Source of the DNA: Aporrectodea caliginosa
Lineage: Eukaryota; Annelida; Clitellata; Crassiclitellata; Lumbricidae
Assembly (NCBI GenBank): GCA_020284085.1
Contig: JACEVL010000100.1
Span: 193,501 to 257,500, forward strand
Direction of reading: 5' to 3'
Length of the DNA stretch: 64,000 bases
The notes beneath the pieces are model-generated. The model was given only the letters and a program-made list of their open reading frames with translations. It was not told where the DNA came from and ran no database searches. Of the stretch, positions 18,401-33,400 are shown piece by piece. Position numbers and translations under genes: made by a program. Every line of letters begins with the position of its first letter. Within the stretch, counting starts at the first letter, position 1.

Positions 18401-21400
18401 AGAATTTTAGAATCATTAGAAACTAGAAAGCATTCAGTGTCAACATTATCATCCATTAAAAATGTTAACAATTAAAAATTTTAAATAAATGAATTGGTTT
18501 AACTTTAACATTTTTTATTTTAACGATATTCACGTATTGCATGGTGTGTCGCCAAATTTATTTGCAAGTTTAGGTGTGTCGTGAGCCAAAAAAGGCTAAG
18601 AACCTCTGCACTACACTATGGACCCCCCAGTTGCAGTTATGCTCTCGGAAAGTGTAATAATAGTTTATGACTTCGATATATTTAGGTGTCCAGTCCCCCT
18701 AAGGCCAAGATCATCATTCTCAGGCTCAAGGTGCTGAAATGACTGACAACATTCATTTAGACATTACCTGTACTCGGTAAGAATTTGCATCAACAACAAT
18801 GGATGAGTCATTTCTTACCTGTTTGCGATGGTGGTGGTGGTGGGTCGTGTTTGACTCTCACTTTGTAAAGGACAAATGATGAACTCTGATCTTGCCTTGT
18901 AACTGCAAATGTCACAGTATTCTATGCTGCATCATTTCATTGCAAACAACACACTAGGCCTACATAATCCTCATTGTATCGTATCATATTAAGCACCTCT
19001 TGCAGTATGAACTATTCAGAGGCGCTCTCAGTGCAGAGGGAAACAGAGGATCAAGTAGAACAGGGAACAAGTAGACAGGGAGGAAACCCAGACAATAGTT
19101 TTGCCCAAAGAGGAATTTGAAAACCATTCTATTTGATCATGGTTTTGTTTTGTTGGGTCCAGAGCGCCTATGATTTGTTTCTCTTGGATTTCTACATAAA
19201 TTTGCAATTACAATTTCATTGCCAGTTTATATACTGGTAGTTAAGATCATTAGAGCATTATGTGGTTTTAGTTGCTTTGTGATATGGCTCACGTAAATAA
19301 ATTGAAATCTTTTGGCCAATAATATGAGTAGTATAAAATAACCTTTAGTCCACGTTTCTCAGAGGGAGCACACTCAGTCTGTCGCCAATTATTGTAAAGA
19401 TGACCAGTTGTCACAGTTATTAAATACGCTATTTAGAGAAGGTAACTTAAGACTATACATATTGTTCTATAAAAATATCAACTCTTAACTGAAAATAATA
19501 AATTCATCTGTGCTTACCACGAAGGCTGATGTGATACAAGTCTACCAGTGGAGCTCTCAGAAATATACTTCCAAGCAAAACTATGGTGTCAGAAGCTTCA
19601 ACTGGTGAAACTTTTCTCAAAGTAATGGAACTGTTGTATCCATTTGGCCAGAAACCCCAGATCTTCTTTAGTTTCTCATCTTCATAGCAGTTAATACACT
19701 CAAAGGTTAAGATGAGGCGGTCTGTCGGGTCGATAAACTCTTCGCAGTTGCCAAGACAGACGATGACTATCTCAGGTGGATCAGCAAATACCAGAGTGAG
19801 CGAAATGCTCGTCTCTGCCTCTTCGGCACCAGGCTTTCTGACTCGCACGTAGAAATTGTAAAGCTGTGGTAGATCGGTGGAGCTAAGCAGTTTGGCTTCG
19901 AACTGCAACACTGGTGAACGATGGTCAATCTCCAGTGGCGATGAAATGCATCCACTCAAGTCTGAACGAACAGTCACACACAAATGTCGATCACCATTAC
20001 ACTGGAATACAGATGGTGCCATGCACAATTAGATTTTGGTGCCAATCGCCAAACAATTACTCACCAGACGATCTTGAAAACATCTTCTTAACATGAGACA
20101 TCATCATCGATTTCTGAGCAAATTAACGGAGCAAGTCACTAAACATTCACTTTTATAGTGCTCCAGTCAGTTGCTTACCAACTACGCCCATTGGCTACCA
20201 TCAATATGTCAATGATTATGATTAAATATAAGCTATGCATAGTTGCATACGCACATCCAACAAAAGCAATCAACTTCGTAAATAATGTGAATGTTGATGC
20301 CCTGAACTGTTTACACTACAGTTCTCCACCTTCAAGAATATACTGAAGTCTCCTTTTAATTCTAAAGTTTCAAGTCACTTAATGAAACGCAAAAGTCATG
20401 ACCTCATTAAATGACAGATTAGGCCCAACTTATCTTTTTTGTCATTTTGGCTAGGGTTGCCAGATACATGGATAGCCTAAGAAGGACACTGAGAGCTGGA
20501 AAGGAGGACAAAGGAGGACGCATTGAATGTTTCACTCTGGACTCCGGACTCCGGAGTTAGATGTCTCCTAAGCAGTGCTTTTTTTGGAACGGTCCGGAAC
20601 GCCGTTCCGGGACCTTTTTTTTCAGCTATTAAAAAATAATTTAGCTAATTTAAATTTTTCATTAACATTTTAGTAAATTATTTAGATATCTTTATTTAAT
20701 CTAAGTGCTTTAAGTGTTTATTGATATTGATATTATATGAAATAGAGATACTACCATAAAATAAGCCACTATAACTGTTCTGAATTTGTTGAGTTCCGGA
20801 ACCTTTTTTTCTAGAAAAAAAGCACTGCTCCTAAGTAACCAAAATTAACACTTTGACCATAGAGTCTCATATACAGTCCATGTTTGTAACATTACTCAGA
20901 TCATGGGCTAGAAACGTCTGGAACAAATAGAGCTGCAATAAAAAAATAAGTACGTAGGTTGCAGTAGAAGCTTGGTAGGGCCTGAGGGAACACGTGTAAA
21001 GACGTTAAAAACTGTCAAGAAATAATAGCCCAATACAACGAACTTACAAAAAGCCAGACATTTCCCAGGTTTTTGGCTTTGTCTGCCAGATAGAGGACAT
21101 GAGGCCAAAAAGGAGGACATGTCCTCCTTTTGCCGGACGTCTGGCAACCCTAATTTTGGCAGACAATTTTCCTGATAAATAAAATATTTATGGGCAAAAA
21201 CGAAAGAATGCTTGCTGGCTTACTGTTGAACGAAAGTTTTGCCATGAAGGTCTGGTTGTCAGGAATACACGCCCAGTCAAACTCTAAGCCTAGACTTCCA
21301 TCTGGCTCATTCGGATCCTGTGATAGGCTGGCATTTAACAAGATGGTCTCTGCGAAACCTAATTGCATCCAAAAGTCAATGAACACAGTATATTAAAACA

Positions 21401-24400
21401 ACATATTTGAATGAGACTGTGGTATCCTTTATGATTGTAACTCTACATAAGTTAACCTATTTTGTCAATGCACTGAACAACTGAGCTGGTGCTGGACTGT
21501 AAATGTTTGTGAAGGTCTTGCAGACATGGCCTACCAGCAATATCTTATCTTGCAGACATATCAGACGAGTCTCCATCTCATCTGTTCACCTGGCATCTGA
21601 TTACTTCGTGCTCTAAGAAAAGTGCCCTGTGCCTAGATTTCTTGGATGCATTGAGAATAAGCTGAACTACATTGAATTAGACCAGTAAGACTTAACTGCT
21701 GTTCATACCCCAGGGGTTCGGTGAGCCAGTGCCAGGAGTTCGGCAGAGGTCCTCTGAAATATATACATATTCAGGGTCAGTGAAAGAGGTTACCATTGTG
21801 GAAGTGTCGAATAGAGAACAACTTCGCTAACTTTCCTCTGCTAGATGGGCATGTGAGTGACAATGAGTCTAAACTTGGACATACTGCTGTACCAGAGGAG
21901 TTGAAGCAATTGATTGCAACGCAGGAGGAGCTGGGAAAGTCATTTGACGGTTACATTGACAAAGATATCCAGCAATATCATGCGGCCTTTCAGCTTCGAT
22001 ATTGTTACAGCAAATGTGAACGACCTGGACGATCTTATCGAACGTCAGCAGTTGTCTTGCCGCTTTGGTACAACAACACTCTCAAGATTTTGGTGCCGCC
22101 AAATGGAAGGATATCCTCGCATTGCTAAAGCTGCCCTTGAAATCCTCACACCGTTTGTCACATCATATCTCTGTGAGCAAGGATTCTCAAAATTGGTGGA
22201 GATTAAATCCAAGAAAAGAAGCAGGCTTGATTGCGAAAATGACATGAGAGTGAGTCTTTCAAAACAGAGCCACGCATTTCTCACATTGTTTCCAAACGGC
22301 AACAACAAAGGACACATTAAGATGCAATTGGTAGTGTTGGTACAGTTAGTTAACTGTTAATAGTTCATGTATTGAATGTATTAATATTGTTTCACATTTT
22401 GGTACAATTTTTATTTCCTTTTGTTCCCATTAGTTAAAAAATTATTGTTTGAAACTTGAGGGGTTCGGTGAGTGGTCATGGATTTCTCTTGGGGTTCGGC
22501 TCCCTTGAAAAGGTTAAGAACCACTGAATTAGACAATAAGACTAGCTGCTGTTCATACTATGAGACGGCTTACCAGGGCCTAGACAGCGGCACACTTAAA
22601 ATACCCATTCTCGCATGCACATTAGTCTCCTGTTTCTTTTGCTCCGTCAAACTTGGTTATTTGAGACAGATTAACGCACGAATAATCATTTCATTTCTAT
22701 CCTGTACTACATTACTAAGGTGAGACATAATTATTAAGATTTGATGCACTAAGATTGTGAATGCATACAATCTAAAACAAACTTAAGAGCTTGTCTGTTT
22801 TCTTTCTTCTATCGTCTTCTGGCAACTCCCCTTGGTTAAGGACTTGTCCATAAATGACGTCACGCACCTAGGGGGAGGGGGTCGGAAATTTGTGACGATG
22901 TGTGACATGGGGGTGGGGGTCTGAGTAGTGTGACGTCACACCAGGTCTATGTTATTAAATTTAACAATTAACAACAATTTAATTTTAATAATAACAGCAC
23001 TAATTTTGAGGATTAAATTTTCATTATTTTTTTAAAAATTATTTTAATGTATACGGGCACCATTATTAATAATTTTCTAATTATTTCAATATTTGGTCAC
23101 CGTTAGATTTTAAAATATTCATGCTTTTGTTATTTGTACCATGAAGGAGCATTTTGCTTCACCATGGAAATTGGTTTTGGGGGGACAGAGCTTTTGACGT
23201 CATTTTCATGGGGTCTTACTTTTTGTGACGAAGTGTGACGAGTGGGGGGAGGGGGTTAAAAATCAGCCAAAATAGCGTGACGTCATTTATGGACGGCCCC
23301 TAAGGTATCTGGTGAATAAGCCTATATTTGTGGCCAACCCTCGTTTCAAGGACGGCTGAGGATAGGATAGGACTTTAAGACCGGACTTAAAATAGCCTAC
23401 AGTATATACTCCTTCAATGTCTCAAACACTGTTCGATCTTTCTGGTCTTGATCTCAATTAGTTCCATTTCGCATTTTATGTTCCTTGGACACAACAGAAG
23501 CAACTACTCGCATTCTCTTCAACCATGCAGTGTATCACAATAAATGAAGCACCTACCCTTTCAGCGTCTTGGTAATGTTTCGATCTTTCTCCGCATAGTT
23601 CCGTTCTCTTACCTTACCTACATCCCTAGTGGTTCCCAACTCTGGCCCGGTGGGCCAAAAGTGGTCGGCCGGATGTTTTCCATTTTATGTCAGACCTCTT
23701 TATAACATCCGGCCATAGAAGCTTCTTCTTCTTAACCCTTCTAAACTGAATTCTTGTTTCTCTGACCTATAATCCCAAATAATCTTCCCAAAAAGATTAC
23801 GCTCTTTGATTACATACAGTTTCAATTGAAACAACACATCATAAGCACTACATAAGCCCTATGCACATCGGAGCTTCTCTTGCATTGGACCATTAATATT
23901 ATAGAACAATATTCTTATCAGTAGCATTGATGCCCTGTCTATTATGATAATGGCATTATAGAAGGAAATAGTAGTCTTCTTCTTTCCGGATTTGTAAACT
24001 GCAGTGCTCGTGAATAAGCTGATGCCCTCTGCTCTTAGCTTTAGAGTAGCGTTTACAAAATGTGGAGTTTACGATTATGCTTCCGATTACAAAGTTCTTT
24101 ATACCGGTACCTATGGTCCAGCCGCAACCTGGCATTGAAACTGACTAAAAGCCAGGTTTTTAAGGACTTGATTCGATATAATGCTGCTAATTAAGCTGGT
24201 CTCACTGAAGCGGTTTTGTGTGGCATTGAGAAAATTAATGTGTTAAGATTTAATTTTTAAATGAAGTTACAAACGTTATACCGTGTTGATATGTTGTGTT
24301 TATGACTATATACTTGTCTCTCTCGCTTTTCACGTAATACGCTACCGATGATAATGCTCGGGCATGAAGTAGCAAGGAATTATTTAAACTATGCAGACAA

Positions 24401-27400
24401 TGAGATAATAAATAAAACATTTTCAAGTTCCCTAATGATACAGTGTCTGCCTGTACTCTGCCATTGTGCCGTATATATTGCTCTGACCTCTATCCTTTTC
24501 TCTTATTTCAAGACTAGCATAGCCAGACATTGTGCATGAATCGCAACGATTATGGTAAAAATTTTACTGACTTACTGTAAGTAAATTTTAAAGTATCCAG
24601 AGAAGCAAACAAAGGCAGTGCATTGATGTTAATCCAGGTTCCATTGGAATTTACTGTGACCAATCGCCCGTCGCTACTTTGAAACTGACCCTGAAAGACC
24701 AACAAAATTTTAAAAACCTGTAAAAGCAAAAGCATCAATAGAATCATTTATTCTACATTTAAAATCTTAATAAATTTAGCATCTGGTGGCGATATTGCAC
24801 TTATCGTTAAAAACTTAGGCGATATTGGAGACTTTCAAATACTCAGGTCATCACGGCTAGAATTACTCTGTTTTTAATGGTGCCTGGTCTTAATGGATTT
24901 ACTCAAGAATACATTTAGTTTGGGACATGTATATATTTCACAAACGTCGAACTTGATGTCTGTCAGATCATGAACACTTTCCTGAGTCTGCAGTTGGCAA
25001 TCACTGAAGCTATTCAATAGACGTGGAATGACGGGAAACGCAGAGTACAAAACCATTGTTTGGGCTGCAGTTATACGGAATCAGCGTTCCCAGAAGAAAG
25101 GTGGCCAGCCAACACAGATCCTCAGTGCTGCCTGTACAATTCAACGAGACGGCTTTCAACACAACATCAAGCTGGCTGCACAACGTAACAGACTAGACTG
25201 AGGTTTGGAACGCAAAATGCCCGGAGTCTCAGCAGAACACCACAATGCAACAGACCCTTCATCACCCTCCATGAAGTTTTTTTCGGACTGAGACGTAGCA
25301 TCAGTCTGAGTGTGTCAGACCTCAAGTTACGAGGATGGAAAAGTTATCGTGTATTGAGTGTGCAAAGCAAGAACACGGCATGGCTGTGTTACGGCGGTTG
25401 TACTCAGCGGGATCCAGTGGATATGCTGCACTAGGGTGGTCCAAAAACTAAAAGTTGGAAATGCATGGCCCCACAAGGCTGCCAATTTTACACATGAAAA
25501 CATGAGCCTGTAAATATAATCCAATCTTAGAAAGATTGGATTATATTTAGAGGTCGCTATGTTTACAGACTTTTTACGATATTGTATGAACTTATCAAAA
25601 AAATCTATAATTTTTTAATTTCAAGTCAGTTATTATTTTTGAACAATGAACACTAGACAGCCTAGTAAAAATACACACCGGAGTGTTACTGTTTAGTCAG
25701 AGTGCATTAAATGCATATAATTTGTAATGCAATATAGTTTTGGATAATTAAAGTAGTTATCCAGTCTACATAAATCACCGTCATTGAAGTGTCGGAAAAC
25801 CTGCAAACTGCGATTATTTTATTTTGCCTTTGCTGGAACAGAAAACATCGTCTGATGACTGGAGACAAGTTGCAGCAAGTACTGTTTATGTGAATCATCC
25901 TTAGTTAGTACATCATTGTGTGACAAAAATAGGAATTATGTATGATCTTATTTAGTTGTGTGCCTTAGGGGACTTTGTTTGGCGTCGTTTAAGTGCAATT
26001 TATGTAATTAAGTGCTTAATTGTGTTATTAGAGCTTGGTTAAATGTCATTAAGACTTGCATACAAACGGTAAGGAGAACCACTGTTTTCGCACCGGTTCA
26101 ACTATTTTGAACCGGTTCATGTCCTTTAGAACCAAAGGGAAGATTAACGTTACGGTTCTGGTTCGATTTGCTGTATGTGAACCGTTTGATATGTATAAGC
26201 CCAGGTGTTTGGTAAACGGTTAAAATTTACCACCGTGCGTAAGGGGTTCTGGAACATTCTTTTCCAAGGCGATTTGAACCAATTTAGAGTATATAAAGGG
26301 CAACTTTCCCATAGAGGATGATTATAAAGAGGATGATTGGGAGGATTAAAAGGAGAAGAGTGAGAATAGTCTGAAGAGTAAGAAGAGTTAGAGAAGAATA
26401 GTTGTTAGGAAGTTCGTCGTTTTAGTCTTAAAGCGTTGTTTCTGTAGACAGTTAAGAATCGAGTTTAAAAGTTCGTTAGTTAGGGTTTTCTTTGCTGCAA
26501 CGAATTCTGTGAAAGATACATTGTCGTTGTGACTTCATTAAAACGAATTTGAATCATTTCATCGTGAGTTGTTGCCAGTTCTTCAGGACGTCAATTAGTG
26601 TAAGTCTCTATGCCAAAAAGCTGGAGCCGAATTCACTGAGCGCCATTCTGCAAAGACTCGGGTTCCTCGGAGATCCTGGTGAAAGTGAAGTTGAACTCGG
26701 TCTGGATATTTTGGGTGCGGTGAAGCAGAACCTCTACCCCTTCCGTCCTGCTTTGGGAAAGTTACAGCAGAGAGGGCCGAGCTAAAGCCAGTTCCGCCAC
26801 AATTGTAAGACTGGATCAGAACCACTCCACGTTCTGCACAGTCATTGATGACCATCAACAGTCTGACATTTGCCTTCATCGACTGGAAAGTAGGGTCCAA
26901 TGGCCAGAGAGCAGAAGGCTTTGATAGGAAAACTCTGCCTTGTTCTTGACCCTGGGTAGTAAGAAGCCAAATAGTTTTAAAAATCTCCTTGTGACATACG
27001 CTTCCAGTGGAGTGTGGTGGTCGAAGAATTTCCTGTCCAAACGTTTCAAAGATTAGGTGGCTGAATTACTAGAGCAGCCTTGGTGTCTTCAATGACATGC
27101 TCATCAAAGTGCTCGGAAAAATACCAGAGATGAAGTGAAAGAGTTCATTTAAACGGACCTTAAACTCTTATTCTTTGAATAAGCAGAAATCTTGGCTCAT
27201 ACAACTTCCAGAGTTTGCGAATACCATAATCAACACGCTGTGCAGGGATTCTAGCCTTCTGCCAAATGCCAATGAGCTACCAACACAGCGATTATTGTTG
27301 CTTTCGTGGCCTCACTAACTGTTAGTCCATTTTGGTAATGAAATATGAACCACATTTTTTGAGTCCAGACCTAAGAATGTCAGGCATCCCTAACCTAACA

Positions 27401-30400
27401 GCCAACATTGTGGGGAACTCCTGGTTGATGCCAGTGACATGATAGCTGCCGTTTTTGTCACAAATGATCTTTCATTGCACAAAGTGAAAAGACATGTAAG
27501 CTTATTTCATATTCAAGGCTGGCTTTCCAGACAAAAAATACTGGAATCATGCTAAACTAGCAGCATAAAAAGCAACAGTGAACAATCCAATTGTATATGA
27601 AACGAATTGTAATGAAAAACTTTAGTTTACAAGTTGGCATGCAAAATTAAAAATTATAACCTATGACCCAACAACCGTTTTTCTATCACAAAGAACTTGA
27701 AACAAGTTTTGTAATTTGTAAATAAGCTTATTATTCTTTTATTTACTTAAATACAGTTGGCATATTGATCATGATTTATAAAGATGGTGCTTGGAGTTCA
27801 TGGGTGCTAATTTTAATTCATTATGTAGCTTTTAAAGTGTCAGATACACAATTTTTGCGATTTGTATAAAAAGTGTCAAAAAGTAGCGACATCTAAACAT
27901 GCTCAGGTCTCTTCACTTTTGTCAATAGGCCTACAGAGTCTTCTAGTCAAGTGGAACCAGGGCAGTTTATTTCTAAAAAAATATTTTCCCCATGTAAGTT
28001 TGGACCACCCTATGCTGCACACTCTATTTCATCATCACTCCCAAGTTTCGGTGTCTCCTTTATAATGATTACGTCATCTCACTTCATGGATTTATATTCT
28101 GTTTTTCGTGAATTCGTTTTTGGCACCTCATAAAGCTGTATCACAAATGCATCATGACCCTGGTCCTCAAAGCTATATAAAAAAGTCTTCAAAATGTATT
28201 ATGGTACCCTCTTATTCTGTTATGCCTCATATAACAATGATTCCTGCCAAATATAATTGAAATTGCACAAAGTTAAGAGGTAGCTCAACAAAGTCAAATG
28301 TGAGCGACCAAGTTGCTACGCATTTGTTTGCATCGACAGCACAAAGCCTGGGACATGATGCTGTTGAGATTGCAATCAATCGAGCCTCAATTCGCAGATC
28401 CTGGACTGCACACCACAGTAAGTTTGCTGGCAGAGTTAAACTCGAATTTAGTCGGCAAGATGGACCAGTACCTCTAACTGTACATTGGGATGGGAATGTC
28501 CTTCCTGACATTACCGGAAGACAGTTGGTTGATAGATTGACAGTACTGGTCTCAGGATATGAAGTGGATCAATTACTCACAGTGTCACAGTTATATAATG
28601 GCACAAGTGAAGAAACCACTGAAGCTGTTGTGTGTTGAACGATTGGGGGTTTGGCAGATAGGGTCAAAGTAATGTGCATCGATACCACGGCATCAAACAC
28701 AGGATGTCCAGCAGGTGCAAGAGCGCATGTTCTCTGATCGAGACTAAACTTAAAAAAACTGACTGCATCTTGCTTGTCAGCACCATGTACATGAAGTTAT
28801 ACTAAGTGATGTTTTAAACACTCATTTGGACCATCCAGTGGTCCAGACATTGCACTTTTAAAGCGGTTCCATGAGAACTGGCAACATGTGGATAGCTTCA
28901 AGACAGCACTTCAAGATCCGGAATGTTCAGAAATTCTGGCAGCACACAGTAAACTCAGACTTTATGCAATTGAATTTGCCAAGGACACTTTACAATTTAG
29001 CAACCAGCCTCAAGGTGACTACCACGAACTACTTGAACTCACTGTCATCTTTCTTGGTGATATTCCACCATGTGGAATCCGAATGATGTACCCGGTGCAA
29101 TGCATCAGTCCAGATGGATGGCAAAGATATTGTATTCCATTGAAGTCTGGATGTTCAGAGAACAATTCCGACATATAGCCCGGGACATCAGCCTTTTTGC
29201 TAGTCTGGCATACACGGAAGCATGGATCTTGTCCCAACCCGATTACAGCGCCTTCCAATTACCTTCTGTAGTCTCTCTCTTGAAGTACAAGGAGATAAAT
29301 GACGTCATTTCTTCAGCAGCCGCCAAGGCTCTTTCCGGGCAATTGTGGTATTTGAGTGAGGAGATGGTAGCCTAGGTCTTTTATGACCCTGCCAACAACC
29401 ATGAAGTAAAGCAAAGGATGGTCAAGGCACTTCAAAATCCAGGACCGAACGAGCCACTGAAATGCATTCAAATGCAAGTGAGCAGTATTGACACAAAGCA
29501 GCTCGAAGATTTTGTGACGGTCAATATTCTCAACTTCTTTGAGATACTTCAACTGCCCAGCAAGTTCCTAACTCAGATTGATACTGAGCAATGGGAAGAA
29601 AATGAGAACTTTCAGAAGGCGAAACATTGCATACAAAGTCTCAGGGTTGTGAACGACAATGCCGAGCGGGCTGCAAAACTGGTATGTCCAGCATTCAGCT
29701 CATCCATCACTAAAAATGAAGAGCAAAAAACCTATTGCAGGTTGTATCTGAGCAGAGCTCAGTTGCCTGAGGCAAAGAAGTCTGTGCTACTTCTGGAACT
29801 CCAACAATCTGAAACTCCCTAAATCTGTTACGCAGATATTGTTCAGTAAATGGCAGCATTTACAGCAACTTTCTATTACTTCAAGACTAACTGATTGACT
29901 TTATATATCAATATTCAGTAGATCTGTTTGCCACTCAATCTCTTACAGTCCAGTTTGTTTCTTTAGTTTAAAAAGTCTTTATTAATATTTTATGAGCTGA
30001 TTTGTTTATTTTTCGGCATTAGCCTATGAAGAGTAATATTATCGTGATTCGTCAATATAGTGAAAAGTCACGAGCACTGAGCAACCACTAAATATCAGTC
30101 AATCAAGCTAAAATTTTGCACTTGTTTATTACTAAGGTAAGGATTGAGAAAGGAAAGGAAACATAAAGGAAACAACTTTTATTTTTAGGACCACCCTACC
30201 CTTCATATATTTCATACATTCTTACATTCTTATCATCACATTACCACATTACAAATGATCCCATTACCTCCACTATAGAGAAGCTCCATCTTAAGGTGCT
30301 TTCACATGCTTCTGTCCAAAATTCTTCTCCTCTTCAGCCTATGCTGCATCATGCATGGCCAACTCCCATATCACGCCTGGTATGTCCATAGCCAGACGTA

Positions 30401-33400
30401 GGCCTCTACTGCGTCTTTGTCAGGTTCAACCAGAAATGATTGGAAGACAACCACACTGTTCCTGTAACATGCCTGTAGGCCTATGTACTATGTGGACTAC
30501 ATAGTACATACAGGAAGGTCGTAGGATGGGAACAGTTGAATGCGTCCGTATAAAAATATCTAGCAAATCTCGGCGAGCTGAACTTTACAGGAATCGCCTT
30601 CTTCCCAGTGAAGGTTGCGCTTATTAGCCGTTTCGAGCACCATAACCCATCCTTTGCCGTAGGCGGGTTTAAGACCTATGCTATTCATATACTGTATCTT
30701 AAGCTAACAATATATATGCCAGGACCACTTAAACCTAGGCAAGTCATTTACAGGTTGTGTTTGTTTACAAATCATGGGGTTATTTCTTAAACTTCAGAAG
30801 GGCATGCGGTTAACGTGAATGGAACTTTGTGGCTGAGTCACCAGTTTTTGGGAACCCCAACTGAGTGTCATAATGGTGGGCGCAGTGCTGGCAGATGCAT
30901 GGTCTACCCTGTAATTACGCACATTTGGCCTATACATGAGTTCGTTGAAATGAAAATGACCAAGTATGATGGAACAGATCAGATACGACCCAACGAAAGG
31001 CGGAGCCACAAACACAAACCAATTTACAAAGCGGTGACTGAATGTACAGCAATCAACATTATCAAAAGCGGCATGTAAGCCTAGTAATTAAAGCCGTCAT
31101 CATCATCAGCTACTATACGCCTTATTTGGAGCAATCTCGCTACAAATATTTAGACCTGTTAAAATAATCTTCAGGTATTCTTACCTCGATTTCCAGTTTG
31201 TATTTTCCAAAAGATAGAGTAAATGGGGATAACATAACACGAAGATTGTCGGAATCCTCAGCCACCACAATGGAACAATTTTCAAACTTCTGATAGCCGA
31301 ATGAATTCCCTTGTAAGGCATGGCAGTTGGGGATGAAGTTCTTTGGATAGCAAACTGAATTTCGCTTGGCCCAGAGAAGCACTGACTCGTTACGGAAATA
31401 GTCTGAACCACGTGTACTGTTCTCTAAAAACTCATCTAGCGCCAATTGGTTTGTGGCTATCGCAGTCACAGTATAGTTGCCGGATTTACGGAAGACGTGG
31501 CGCAGTCTGGCGCTCTTTCCTCCTCCGACTGCGTCGCCGCAGCGAACGTTCGCGTCGTATGCCAGTTGCGTGACGTTGTCCCTTGTGCCGTCTGCGTAGT
31601 CGACTGCGACTTGCGTGTATCTGGTCACGTTTTCCACGTACACCGTAAATTCGACGACCTCGTAAGGATTGGCTTCGGCTGTCGTCGAGCAAACGACCAG
31701 GCTGGAAATGCTCTCGAAAAACGACCTTGTCAGTATCGTCGTTGTTCTCTTGACCGCCTGTGGCGCAAGAGGATTCGTTACCGTCAAGGTCACGGTATAC
31801 AGGCCCGGTCTGTCAAAAGCGGCATCCTCCTCGCCGACAACAAACGAATTGGCTGCCCTGTCGTTGATGACTTTCGAGGCCCAGTCGGAAAGCGAAGTGT
31901 TGGCACTTAGCTCCAGTTTTAGTGCAGGTCGTCCATCTCCGAAATCCAGTTCGACCACGGTGTTCGGTATCATGTGCTCCACGCCCGCCGTAAACGAGAT
32001 GCCGTCGTACTGGTCTATGGCGTCTGTCGCGTTCGATTCCAGAAACACTTTCCCAACGGCCTCTTCGAACGAGATCACTTTTATCGAAGTGCCGCCGGTG
32101 ACATCTTGCGGCTTGTCCGCTTGCGCCATGGGATTTGTCATAGTCACACTGACGTTGTAATCGCCAGCGACAAGAAACGCGTGTTCGACGTTCATTGCGT
32201 AGCACGTTCGGTTCGCGAAAGGGCAGGCAGCCGGAGACATTTCGGAAGCGTTGACACTCCGAGCAGTCTGTCCGTCACCGAACGTGATCGTCACCTGCGT
32301 GTTCGGTAGCAAGTCGTCCGCGAAGATGACAAACGGTAGGCTATCGTACGCTAGATTCACCGCGGACGCCGTCGGAGCCAGGACGCCGACGTTGCCCAGC
32401 GCTTCTCGCAGCGATTTCACGGTGATCTTCGTCGAATTGCTAAGAGCCTCACGTTCGGCACTGGCTGCGTCGACGACGGTAGCCGTCACCGTCAGCTCGC
32501 CCGCTGGACTGATGTACTGGTGATCTGCTCCAGCCCGATGGTAGTCCGAGAATACGACAGCTGCTGCTTTGCCAAGCCAGTACGGTGTCGTGCCGTCCCT
32601 GACAAGAGTCAGGTTCTCGAGGCGCTGACCGTCTCCGAAATCAAGACAGAGCTCGCTGTTTTCTATCAGGCGTTCCACAAATACGACGAAGGTCACGTGT
32701 TCGTACGGCTTCACGGGTGTGCTGACGTTGCTCACGACGATCACGCTTCCCACTGCGTCGGACCACCGCCGAACTCGCACTCTAGTGGAATTTTTGACGA
32801 CTTGTTCTAGCGCCAATTGGTTTGTGGCTATCGCAGTCACAGTATAGTTGCCGGATTTACGGAAGACGTGGCGCAGTCTGGCGCTCTTTCCTCCTCCGAC
32901 TGCGTCGCCGCAGCGAACGTTCGCGTCGTATGCCAGTTGCGTGACGTTGTCCCTTGTGCCGTCTGCGTAGTCGACTGCGACTTGCGTGTATCTGGTCACG
33001 TTTTCCACGTACACCGTAAATTCGACGACCTCGTAAGGATTGGCTTCGGCTGTCGTCGAGCAAACGACCAGGCTGGAAATGCTCTCGAAAAACGACCTTG
33101 TCAGTATCGTCGTTGTTCTCTTGACCGCCTGTGGCGCAAGAGGATTCGTTACCGTCAAGGTCACGGTATACAGGCCCGGTCTGTCAAAAGCGGCATCCTC
33201 CTCGCCGACAACAAACGAATTGGCTGCCCTGTCGTTGATGACTTTCGAGGCCCAGTCGGAAAGCGAAGTGTTGGCACTTAGCTCCAGTTTTAGTGCAGGT
33301 CGTCCATCTCCGAAATCCAGTTCGACCACGGTGTTCGGTATCATGTGCTCCACGCCCGCCGTAAACGAGATGCCGTCGTACTGGTCTATGGCGTCTGTCG

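Noticed and set aside
19962..20028. Extension of the REJ exon up to the acceptor at 20001/20002
   Set aside because: The acceptor looks good, but the resulting phase does not match the preceding exon at 21224. The acceptor at 19961/19962 does. It remains possible if a small exon was missed.
20158..20346. Small exon candidates in the intron between the REJ exons
   Set aside because: Splice-like sites exist (for example a GTAAGC donor near 20174), but the frames between them stop or have the wrong phase.
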